A DNA stretch of 64,000 nucleotides, taken from positions 249,007,953-249,071,952 of the forward strand of contig NC_090024.1 in assembly GCF_037176765.1 (NCBI RefSeq), read 5' to 3'. Numbering within the stretch: position 1 is the stretch's first letter; every line of letters starts with the position of its first letter. The translations under genes were made by a program, and so were the position numbers. Under the pieces are notes generated by a model. The model was not told the origin of the DNA, ran no database searches, and saw nothing but the letters and a program-made list of their open reading frames with translations. This DNA comes from Anolis sagrei. Its lineage: Eukaryota; Chordata; Lepidosauria; Squamata; Anolidae. Below, one piece after another: positions 23,266 through 34,500 of the stretch.

Positions 23266-24012
23266 GATATAGAATGGGGGACAATGCCTGGGTCGAGAGC
23301 AGTCCGTGTGAAAAAGATCTTGGAGTCCTTGTGGACAACAAGTTAAACATGAGCCAGGAATGTGATGTGGCGGCAAAAAAAGGCCAATGGGATTTTGGCC
23401 TGCATCAATAGGAGCCCAGTGTCTAGGTCCAGGGAAGTCATGCTCCCCATGCTCTATTCCGCTTTGGTTAGACCACTTTACCTGGAATACTGTGTCCAAT
23501 TCTGGGCACCACAATTCAAGAGAGATATTGACTCTAAGCTGGAATGTGTCCAGAGGAGGGCGACTCAAATGATCAAGGGTCTGGAGAACAAGCCCTATGA
23601 GGAGCGGCTTAAGGAGCTGGGCATGTTTAGCCTGAAGAAGAGAAAGCTGAGAGGAGATATGATAGCCATGTATAAATATGTGAGAGGAAGCCACAGGGAG
23701 GAGGAGGAGGGAGAAAGCCTGTTTTCTGCTTCCCTGGAGACTAGGACGCAATGGAGCCATGGCTTCAAACTACAAGAGAGGAGATTCCATCTGAACATGA
23801 GGAAGAACTTCCTGAGTGTGAGAGCCGTTCAGCAGTGGAACTCTCTGCCCGGAGTGTGGTGGAGGCTCCTTCTTTGGAAGCTTTTAAGCAGAGGCTGGAT
23901 GGCCATTTGTCAGGGGTGATTTGAATGCAATATTCCTGCTTCTTGGCAGAATGGGGTTGGACTGGATGGCCCAGGAGGTCTCCTCCAACTCTTTGATTCT
24001 ATGATTCTATGA
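23266..24012 (+). mobile_element. CR1 LINE 3' end
   Basis: Frame 23362-23919 encodes [33 protein letters not shown] and the C-terminus; tail GATTCTATGATTCTATG. PLYLEY and DSKLE mark one of two subfamilies here. Confidence 0.92.
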
Positions 24013-24427
24013 AGGCAGCAAAGGGACCAAAAACATGTGGCAAATGGCAAGAGGAGGAGGAACAGGAGGAGGAGGAGGAGGAGCTGGCCCTAGCAGATCC
24101 GGCCCCACTTCCTCGTCTTGTGGGTTCCTCTCCTTCCTTCCTGCTGCTCCGCATCCTTTTCCCAGGTGGAACAGTGATAGGATGAGGAGGAGGATCCTTG
24201 TGGTCAGCGGAGCAGCGCATGGGGCCAGTTCCTCCTCTTCTCTTGCGCTCTCTGAGTCTCTGTGTGCATCTATCCCAACCACTGAGCTCAACTTCAAACG
24301 GGTTTTGGAGAAAGTTGGTGCTGCAGATAGCATGACACAAAGCCCTGAGGCCGGCTTTGAACTACTTGCAGGGCTTGCAGAAGTGACAACCATTCTTCTC
24401 ACCTGAGACATTCACTGCTTCCCCTTT
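24013..24427. other. Unassigned stretch with GGA-rich tract
   Basis: Purine-rich (GAGGAG)n around 24049-24082. The frames there are low-complexity and not gene-like. Confidence 0.4.
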
Positions 24428-24665
24428 AAGGGCACAGTGGTGCAACGGGTTAAACTGCTGAGCTGCTGAACTCGCGAACCTAGCAGTTCAAAAACATGCA
24501 AATATTAATACATCAACAGGAGGGAAGGTAAACAGTGCTCCATGCAGTCATGCCAGTGGCCACATGACCTTGGAGGTGTCTATGGGCAATGCTGGCTCCT
24601 TGGCTTAGAAATGGAGGTGAGTCCCAGAATCTGAGATGAAGGGGAAGCCTTAACCTTTATCTGTG
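24428..24665 (+). mobile_element. Sauria SINE
   Basis: Head GGCACAGTGGTGCAACGGGT, then AGCAGTTCAAAAACATGCAA, CATGCAGTCATGCCAGTGGC and CACATGACCTTGGAGGTGTC. These are hallmarks of this squamate-specific tRNA SINE, here with a deletion in the middle. Confidence 0.85.
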
Positions 24666-24714
24666 TATCATTTCTTTGTTTTGAGGCCTTCAGTGTTTGC
24701 CTTGTATCTCTGTA

Positions 24715-24715
<1 letters not shown>

Positions 24716-24760
<45 letters not shown>
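24716..24760. repeat. (TTA)n microsatellite, with G-run nearby
   Basis: About 14 TTA units; a 17-base G-run lies at 24791-24807. 24810-25440 is otherwise unassigned. Confidence 0.95.
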
Positions 24761-25444
24761 TCTCTACTCTCAGCCTTTGCCAAAGTGTGCCGGGGGGGGG
24801 GGGGGGGCAAATGGGATGGACAGCTTGATAGCCATAGAGGAAGCAGGGTTTTGAAATTTGTCTCCACCTGGAAAGTGCATGTGCGCATCAGCGGAGAGCT
24901 TTGGGTACCCTGTGGAGCCGGTTTCACCCTGGATATGGTTTGCCTTGGAGCCCATTAAGGGGGCTCTTTCAGGCTTTCCCCCAACTTTGCCGATGTAAGT
25001 TGGAAGTCCTTAAAGCTCCTGTGTGGGATCCAAGCCCTGCGGTCCAAACCCAGCCGCCCTGCCATCTTCTGTGGCCCTCCTGAGGCTGGACCACCCCCTG
25101 CCCCCTCCTACTTCTCCTCCTTGTGAGGCACCAGGACGCGAGCTGATGGGAGGTGGGAGACGGTCACCCCCGGAAGGCTGCCATTTGCTCTGCTCAGTTG
25201 GGAGAGCACAGTTGGGATTCAGGTCCAAGGCTTGTGGAGGCGATGCCTGACTTTGGTTTCCCCCCGGATGTAGCACTGACGGTCACTTAAACAGTGACAG
25301 CTGTCCTTCTGTACCCACAGATTCTCCATCTATGGATCCAGCGGCCCTTTGGTGGCAACCCTCAGGTGGAGCTGAAGAGCCCAGCCTTCAAGCCTTTTCT
25401 GGTAAGCTTCGCATAGCCAACACCATTGGAGACTCACTTCAAAC

Positions 25445-25692
25445 AGGGATGTTGTAGGTTTTTTCGGGCTATATGGCCATGTTCTAGAGGCATTTTCTCC
25501 TGATGTTTCGCCTGCATCTGTGGCAAGCATCCTCAGAGGTAGTGAGGTCTATTGGAACTAGGAAAAGGGGTTTATATATCTGTGGAATGACCAGGGTGGG
25601 ACAAAGGACTCTTGTCTGTGAATGTTTCAACTGACCATCTTGATTAGCATTGGATGGCCTGCAAGTGCCTGGAGCAATCTTTTGTTGAGAGG
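25445..25692. repeat. Repeat X, long left half
   Basis: TTTTTTCGGGCTATATGGCC through GGGTTTATATATCTGTGGAA to TCTTTTGTTGAGAGGTG. An L2-like tail remnant follows near 25840-25890; the rest to 26329 is unassigned. Confidence 0.75.
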
Positions 25693-26329
25693 TGATTAGA
25701 TGTCACTGATTGCTTTCCCTCTGCTTCAAACTGTCTCAAATGGCCAGTGTAGACGGGGCCTGTATGCCAACTGGGAAAGGGAGGGAGATACTGGGTGCCA
25801 CCGAGAGCACGGTGGCACATATGTTATATTGTATGTTCCATGTTGCTGTGAGCCGCCTTGGGCCCGTTGGGAGAAAGGCGGGAGAGACATACCCCAAGGA
25901 AATGATGGGTAGCTCAATGGGCCTCCCAAACGGCTCCTTTGTTTCCCTCTCTCTGTGAATGGGGCTGCCGCGGGAATCTCCCCATGGCAGCCCCATCTTG
26001 GGAAGGTCCACATGGTGTGTCAAACCTGGACATGGTCCAAACTGTGAGTGCAAAACCCGCAAATGTGGAGAACCCAGTGCATTTCCTACCAGTGCAAAAG
26101 GCCAGAGGGAGGCTATCTTTCCATGGCCCGTTTGTTTGGGTCATAAATGTCTCTGGGTGAATGTGAGGTTGTGCTCATGAGAGCATGGCGAGGGGTTCAG
26201 ATGCTCCTTACCGTCTCTACCTTGCTTCACTTACACTTCCATCCAGGGCAATGTCCCAGAGCCCCAGGGGCTGGGAGGCCTACCATTCACCCCATACTAT
26301 CCCCATCAGAATGACCATCCCCTCTGTTT

Positions 26330-27131
26330 TGGTACAGCCGCACCAGGAGTTCCAGCTTATCTTTCTATCTGTTTGATGCTGCATGTTTTTGAAGTTGCAT
26401 GCCTTTGCGGTTAGATGGCTCTCCTTATTTTGCAGTTATTGCATCAATTGCTTGTCAATTAGCCTTAGGTTCCTTAGTCCCGCCCCCTTTTTGGGTTTTG
26501 GTAGGGAAGTGAGCCATTTTGAGTTTAGTTTCAGCCAGGTTAGCCAATGTATGGGATGTATGTTGCTTCCCCTGTACAAAGGCTTCAACCTCTACCAGAA
26601 TTCCAGGGTCACAGAGACTCTAACAGAATCTCCAGGGAAAGAATTTCCAGGGGAGAACAGCATCTAAAGATTCCCAAAGGTTCCCAGGGAAACAGCCTTA
26701 CAGCCCTGAGGAATTTCGGAGGGAATAACAGCTTTAAACTCCAACTGGAGAACATCCATCGCCTTGCTGGTAGGTCCTCTCAGCGCTCGAGAAGCAGTTC
26801 GGTCTGGGAGCAGAACCCTCACCAGTGAGGGTTGGATTTTAGTCAGCCTTGGGAGAAGTTAAAAAAGGGGAATTTTCCTTTAAAGAAAAGTTGTTGAAGA
26901 TAGCGCCTGTCCCCTGTGGGCAAGATTGAGAGAACTAATTCTTTCTCAAGAAAGCTTTGAAGTACCTGTTTGATTCATTAATAAAAGACTTTGTTGTATT
27001 TTTCAAGCCATCTCAAGACTCTTTTGTAGTGGAAACCTCTTAGAACTTCTTCTTAGGCCCCTAGCTTCCCGCTGGGCAAAGGTTACACATCCTATATTGA
27101 AAGCCAACCAAATACAGGCCCAGCGGCGACA
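26330..27131 (+). mobile_element. Solo LTR fossil, family L-1
   Basis: About 800 bp, starting near TGGTACAGCCGCACCAGG and ending near GGCGACA, with an ATTAATAAAAG signal before the 3' third. It aligns with 48077-48832 and, inverted, with about 62070-62812. No internal coding part is attached. It sits just downstream of gene B. Divergence between copies suggests an old family. Confidence 0.65.
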
Positions 27132-27209
27132 GAACTCCCTCCCTCCCTCCAAGTTTCCACAGGAACATGCATCACACGAGGCTCAGGATGCTGGGAAGCT
27201 CAGACCGGC

Positions 27210-27215
27210 TTTATT
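27210..27215 (-). terminator. Gene B polyadenylation signal AATAAA
   Basis: AATAAA on the minus strand, 104 bp past the stop. It is followed by a segment ending in CATCCTGAGCC that aligns with the sequence after the gene D signal, so it is an inherited 3' end. An LTR fossil begins about 60 bp further on. Confidence 0.75.
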
Positions 27216-27318
27216 GGGGGAGCCAAAGGACTCCAAGGGCACATTTACAGCATGGTGACAGGACATGTGCAAATCCAAGGAAAGAGGCCATCCAGCGGTC
27301 ATCTCCTCTGGAGTCCAG

Positions 27319-27329
27319 TTAGGAATACC
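27319..27329 (-). CDS. Gene B terminal coding exon
   Basis: After acceptor TGTCGCAG the exon completes a Gly codon, then reads TAT TCC TAA (Tyr-Ser-stop). The following 3' UTR (CTGGACTCCAGAGGAGATG) is near-identical to the same segment after the stops of genes C and D, which identifies this otherwise invisible 11-nt coding exon. Confidence 0.8.
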
Positions 27330-30300
27330 CTGCGACAGAAGAGGAAATATCCGTTAGCAGGTGGAGACATATTCTCCCCTGAATCTTGCAAAGCCTGGGA
27401 CGTGGCGAACGGCTGCATCACGCACACATTCCTCTGCCTGTTTCCCCATTCTCTGCAGTCATCACAGCTGGGTTTTCACCTTCCCCACATTTCCCCACAC
27501 GACTGCTTTATTTATATGGTCGACACCCAGCCCTTCTTCCAAGATTAGGGTGCAAAGTGGCTTGTAATGCAGGCACAACACATAGTATTTCCATTTCTGC
27601 ATTTCGTTGGGTCTAAGATGCACCTCCCCACCAATAAATAAATAAATAAATATCAGGGCTCGAAATAAGGGGGTGCCAAATTGGAGCCCCAAAACTGCTC
27701 TGCATCTTACAATCGATGGTGAAATCTGCCTGTACGCTGCAGTTCCATTTTAGGACACCGGGGGGCAGACATTTGCTGACAAGGAAAGCTGAAGCTGTAG
27801 GGCAGGCATGGGCCAACTTCGTCCCTCCGGGTGTTTTGGGCTTCAGCTCTCACAATTCCATTGAAGGGATGAGTTGGCCCATGCCTGCTGTAGGGAGACT
27901 CCCTGGGCAGCTCCAGCAGTGCATTTCTCCGAATAGACTACTGCAACGCACTCTACGTGGGGTTGCCCTTGAAGAGTGTTCAGAAACTTCAACTGGTCCA
28001 GCGAGCGGCAGCCAGATTACTCACCGGAGCGTCATACAGGGAGCACACCACCCCCCTGCTGTGTCAGCTCCACTGGCTGCCGGTTCAGTTCTGAGCACAA
28101 TTCAAGGTGCTGGTTTTGACCTACAAAACCCTATATGGTTCCTGTCCAGCGTACCTGTCCAAACGCATCTCCCTCTACGTCCCACCCCGGAATTTGAGAT
28201 CTTCTGGGGAGGCCCTGCTCTCGACCCCACCGCTATCACAAGTGAGGTTGGTGGGGACGAGGAGCAGGGCCTTCTCAGTGGTGGCCCCTCATCGGTGGAA
28301 CTCACTCCCGGGGGAAATTAAGTCATCAACATCCCTCCTCTTCAGGAGGAAATTAAAGACGTGGTTGTGGGACCAGGCCTTTGGGCAATCTGACAACTAG
28401 ATAAGGACAATCAGATGACTAGGACTGACAGGACTGACAAAGTGGAATTGGAAATTGGACTATGAGATGGCGAATGCTGACCGTTAATGAGGAGTAATTG
28501 GTTTGTATTGGTTTTATTGGTTTTATTGTTGTAATGAAAGGCAAAGATACAGAATGGGGGACGATGCCTGGCTTGAGAGCAGTACGTGTGGAAAAGATCT
28601 TGGAGTCCTCGTGGACAACAAGTTAAACATGAGCCAACAATGTGATGTGGTGGCAAAAAAAGCCAATGGGATTTTGGCCTGCATCAAGAGGAGCCTAGTG
28701 TCTAGATCTAAGGAAGTAATGCTACCCCTCTATTCCGCTTTGGTTAGACCACATCTGGAATATTGTGTCCAATTCTGGGCACCACAATTCAAGAGAGATA
28801 TTGACTCTAAGCTGGAATGTGTCCAGAGGAGGGTGACTCAAATGATCAAGGGTCTGGAGAACACGCCCTATGAGGAGCGGCTTAGGGAACTGGGCATTTT
28901 TAGCCTGAAGAAGAGAAGGCTGAGAGGAGATATGATAGCCATGTATAAATACGTGAGAGGAAGCCACAGGGAGGAGGAGGAGGGAGCAAGCTTCCTTTCT
29001 GCTTCCCTGGAGACTAGGACGCAATGGAGCCATGGCTTCAAACTACAAGAGAGGAGATTCCATCTGAACATGAGGAAGAACTTCCTGACTGTGAGAGCCG
29101 TTCAGCAGTGGAACTCTCTGCCCCGGAGTGTGGTGGAGGCTCCTTCTTTGGAAGCTTTTAAGCAGAGGCTGGATGGCCATCTGTCAGGGGTGATTTGAAT
29201 GCAATATTCCTGCTTCTTGGCAGAATGGGGTTGGACTGGATGGCCCATGAGGTCTCTTCCAACTCTTTGATTCTATGATTCTAATGCAGGAGCTGTTGGT
29301 TAACTGTTAATTGCTGCTATTTTGTTTTATACTACTGTTATGTGATGCCGGCATCGAATTGTGCCTTTGTAAGCCGCCCCGAGTCCCCTCCGGGGTGAGA
29401 AGGGCGGGATAGAAGAAACCGAAATAAATATAAATAAATAAATAATAGAGACCCTGCTTCTTCTGCCCCCAGGGACAGGGATGCACAGAAGATCATGGTG
29501 GCCTGACCCATAGACCCATGACGCCCCACACCCCACGCCTCCCAGCCCTGGCTCCAACGGGAGCTGTCCAGAGCGCACAGCTTGGTGTTCCCAAGGGTTG
29601 GCTGCCGTACCTCCAGTGACCTTCATGCAGTCGTGGCCACAGCCGTTGCTGCAGCATTTCCTTCCTGGGCCACAGGACTTGTCACTCGTGCAGTTCTCCA
29701 CGCAGAGCCCAGCGCCCTGGGGCTTGGGACACTGGCCGGAGCCCTTCGGGGGAAGCGCTGGAAGGAACACAAGGCACAAGGACGACAGGTGACCTCAGGG
29801 CCGGCCCAAGACAATAACAACAACAACAACAACAAGGCTCTAGCACAAACCAGTACAGGTGGTCCCAGTGGAGATTGGCACAGTTGGTGCTGTGCTAAAA
29901 GATCTCAGCCAGCATTTGGAAACAATAAACATTGACAAAATCACAATCTGCCAACTACAAAAGGCACCTGACTTGGATCCACGCGCATCATCCAAAAATA
30001 TGATAGCCATGTATAAATATGTGAGAGGAAGCCACAGGGAGGAGGGAGCAAGCTTGTTTTCTGCTTCCCTGGAGACTAGGACGCAAGGGAACAACGGCTT
30101 CAAACTACAAGAGAGGAGATTCCACCTGAACATGAGGAAGAACTTCCTGACTGTGAGAGCCGTTCAGCAGTGGAACTCTCTGCCCCGGAGGAAGTGTGGT
30201 GGAGGCTCCTTCTTTGGAAGCTTTTAAACAGAGGCTGGATGGCCATCTGTCAGGGGTGATTTGAATGCAGTATTCCTGCTTCTTGGCAGAATGGGGTTGG

Positions 30301-31487
30301 ACTGGATGATGGCCCAGGAGGTCTCTTCCAGCTCTTTGATTCTATGAATACATCACACAGTCCTAGACACTTGGGAAGGGTTTGACTTGTGATTTTGTGA
30401 TATGAAATCCAGCATATATTTCGTGTTTGCTGTGTCACACTGTGTTTTTGTGTCAATAAAATAATAATGGTGATAATAATAATACACCTTATATACACTG
30501 CACCGGGATTGTGGCGCAGCGGGCAGAGTGTCAGCTGCATTAAGATCACTCTGACCAAAGATATGATAGCCATGTATAAATATGTGAGAGGAAGCCAGAG
30601 GGAGGAGGAGGGAGCAAGCTTGTTTTCTGCTTCCTTGGAGACTAGGACGCAAGGGAACCATGGCTTCAAACTACAAGAGAGGAGGTTCCATCTGAACATG
30701 AGGAAGAACTTCCTGACTGTGAGAGCCGTTCAGCAGTGGAACTCTCTGCCCCAGAGGGAGTGTGGTGGAGGCTCCTTCTTTGGAAGCTTTTAAGCAGAGG
30801 CTGGATGGCCATCTGTCAGGGGTGATTTGAATGCAATATTCCTGCTTCTTGGCAGGGGGTTGGACTGGATGGCCCATGAGGTCTCTTCCAACTCTTTGAT
30901 TCTATGATTCTATGAAAAGTCATGAGTTCGAAGCCAGCCCGCGTTGGAGTGGGTTTCCAACCAATTGTGTGTAGCCTGTTGTCGACCTTTGCAACCCGAA
31001 AGCCAAGTAGGAAAATTAGGTACCACCTTAAAAGTGTGGAGAGGCTAAATTAACTGATTTATGAGGCCATAAAGAAGACTCCAGCAAAGCATCCCAGCGG
31101 GGAAGCATGCGGGGAATGCGGAAGTGCTTCATCAGTGTCACAGATGGACGAGGAAAGCGACAGCTCCCCTGGCGGCCAGAAAAAGTTAAATACCCTCTGT
31201 GTATGTCTGTTTACATTGTATGTCAAAATTGGCACTGAATGTTTGCCATATATGTGTACATTGTAATCCGCCCTGAGTCCCCTGCGGGGTGAGGAGAAGG
31301 GCCGAATATAAAAGCTGTAAATAAATCTGTCAAGTGCAAAAGGCCACCTGACTTGGGTCTGCGCGCATCATTCGGAAATACATCACAGTCCTAGACGCTT
31401 GGGAAGTGTTCAACTTGTGATTTTGTGATACAAAATCCAGCATATATCTGTTGTTTGCTGTGTCACACTGTGTTTTTGTGTCAGTAA

Positions 31488-31528
<41 letters not shown>

Positions 31529-34500
31529 ACTTTATATATATTCTGCTCTATATTCCCAAGTCTCAGAGCAGCCTACAACCTACACAAAATGGCAAAGATT
31601 CAATGCCTTTAATAACATGGAATAACAATGACGTACAAATATACAGAACAGAGATAAAGGCTTCCCCTTTCATGTCCGGCTACTGGAGGCGGTGCTCAAC
31701 TCCGGCCATGGGGAGGAGCTCTTGTTCTATTTCCAAGCCAAGGAGCCTGTTGCCCATAGGCACCTCCTGGTCACATTGCCAGCATGGCTGCATGGGTGCC
31801 TTTATTACTTTCCACCAAAGCAGTACCTATTGATCTTCTCACATTTGCATGTTTTTGAACTTCCATCTGAACATGAGGAAGAACTTCCTGACTGTGAGAG
31901 CCGTTCAGCAGTGGAACTCTCCGGGGAGTGCGGTGGAGGCTCCTTCTTTGGAAGCTTTGAAACAGAGGCTGGATGGCCATCTGTCAGGGGTGCTTTGAAT
32001 GCAATATTCCTGCTTCTTGGCAGAATGGGGTTGGACTGGAGGATGGCCCAGGAGGTCTCTTCCAACTCTAGGATTCTAGGATTCTATGATTCTATGCTAG
32101 GTTGGCAGGAGCTAGGGCTGACAGTGGGAGCTCACCCCGTCCCATGGATTCGAACTGTCAGTCTTTAGGTCAGAAGATTCAACAGTTCAACGGTTTAACC
32201 CACTGCATCACCACGGCCCCTGAGAAGCCGTTCCCTGACTGGGGTGTTGTGTGGTTTCCAGGCTGCATGGCCATGTTCTAGCCTGTGGGTGCAGGTGAAA
32301 CATCAGGAGAAAATGCTGCTAGGACATGGCCATACAGCCCCCAAAACACACCACAACTGTCATATGGTCTGCAGTTGATGGTGGCTGGTGATGGAAGGGT
32401 TAATGTGAGTATTAGTTCTAGAGGGTTTGGTGATCTGTAAGTGGGAGTTCATGGGTGAAAGCAATTGGGGGTGGAGGTGTGCAGGAGATGGGTTGCAGAT
32501 GGGTGTTACTGGATTTAAGGAGCTAACTGTGGGACTGATCTTTGGGGAGAAAAGTATCTGTTGTATTTTGGTGGTGGATGCTGCTGGTTTTTCCCCCAGG
32601 TCTGTTGGATTTTTCGGCATCCTGACCTGTCTCCTGTAATCTTGGGATCCTGGATCCTTGAGCCTTTGGACTGGCTTTTGACTGCGTTATAGACTCTTGA
32701 TCCCTGGACTCTGTTATTGAACTCTCGGCATTTGACCACAGGACTGGACCCTTTTGACTACGAAGTCATTTTTGCTATCAGTTTTTGTTTATTCCGTAGC
32801 TGTGTGCTATCTTTGTGTTTTATATTTTGGACTATAAAAACATCCAGTAAGTAAGTAAGTGCTGTTTTAATTAAACTGTTTGATAAAACTGGGAGTTTGA
32901 TTCATCTCTACCTAAATAAGGCAGAGCCCTAGCAACGTGACAACAACACCCAGTGACTCTGGTCATGAAAGCCTTTGACAATCCGGTTTCATGATGGATG
33001 GATCTTAAGAGCATCTAGTCCAGGTGCAGGCACACTTTGGCCCTCCCTCCAGGTGTTTGGACTCCAACTCCCAGAATTCCTAACAGCCTCAGGCCCTTTC
33101 CTTTTCCCCCTCAGCCGCTTAAGCGGAAGGGGCCTGAGGCTGTTAGGAATTCTGGGAGTTGGAGTCCAAACACCTGGAGGGAGGGCCAAAGTATGCCCGC
33201 CTGGACTAGATGCTCTTGAGATCCATCCATCATGGGATGATCCGCTTGTTTAAGCGTCACCTTGTTTGAACAGGAACCAGACACAGGTGCTAGTACACCT
33301 GCAGGTGAGTTGGCTCTGTTTTGGTTGGCAAACCTTTGCAAACTTTGTTTTCCAAAAGTGGTTGACTGAGCAAATCAGGGCAGCTGACTCCTTGAACATT
33401 GTGTTTCCAGGACTCCAATCTGCCACCTTCTGGGTATGCCACACTACAAATCCCATCAGGTTTGGGTCCACCCCTCCCTCCTGCTGACCCCAACCCTTTG
33501 GCACTCTTCGCCCGGCCTCTCACCGTGATGCCCGCAGGCTCTTTGGCACTCTGCAAGCGTCTTGAAGTTGTTCTGGTTCCCTTGGCACCCGCCGTAGACA
33601 AAAGCCTCGCATTTCTTGGTGGCCCAGTTGAAGAACCAGTGGCGGTGAAGAGCCAGGCAGTTTCCTTCCACTTTGGGCAGGCGGCAGATATCTGGAGGGA
33701 ACAACAACAACTTTGGTTAGACCACTTTACCTGGAATATTGTGTCCAATTCTGGGCACCACAATTCAAGAGAGATATTGACTCTAAGCTGGAATGTGTCC
33801 AGAGGAAGAGGGAGACTAAAATGATCAAGGGTCTGGAGAACAAGCCTGAAGAAGAGAAGGCAGAGAGGAGACATGATAGCCATGTGTAAATATGTGAGAG
33901 GAAGCCACAGGGAGGAGGGAGCAGATCCAGGGTCTGGAGAACAAGCCCTATGAGGAGCGGCTTAAGGATCTGGGCATGTTTAGCCTGAAGAAGAGAAGGC
34001 TGAGAGGAGGCATGATAGCCATGTATAAATATGTGAGAGGAAGCCACAGGGAGGAGGAGGGAGCAAGCTTCCTTTCTGCTTCCCTGGAGACTAGGATGCA
34101 ATGGAACAATGGCTTCAAACTACAAGAGAGGAGATTCCACCTGAACATGAGGAAGAACTTCCTGACTGTGAGAGCCGTTCAGCAGTGGAACTCTCTGCCC
34201 CGGAGGGAGTGTGGTGGAGGCTCCTTCTTTGGAAGCTTGTAAACAGAGGTTGGATGGCCATCTGTCAGGGGTGATTTGAATGCAATATTCCTGCTTCTTG
34301 GCAGAATGGGGTTGGGCTGGATGATGGCCCAGGAGGTCTCTTCCAACTCTTTGATTCTATGATTCTATGATTCTATGGAGGAGGGAGCAAGCTTGTTTTC
34401 TGCTTCCCTGGAGACTAGGATGCAATGGAGGAATGGCTTCCAACTACAAGAGAGGAGATGCCACCTGAACATGAGGAAGAACTTCCTGACTGTGAGAGCC

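Noticed and set aside
22984-23760. 258-codon minus-strand frame
   Set aside because: It is mainly the antisense shadow of the CR1 at 23266-24012.
23362-23919. Long open frame that looks like a host protein
   Set aside because: It is the C-terminal part of CR1 ORF2, repeated in more than ten places here.
24007-24411. Frames with poly-Pro or poly-Gly stretches
   Set aside because: These come from a purine-rich low-complexity tract, with no domain and no splice context.
27716-28321. 201-codon plus-strand frame
   Set aside because: It runs across MITE and L2 sequence in a non-coding frame; the real L2 frame is different.
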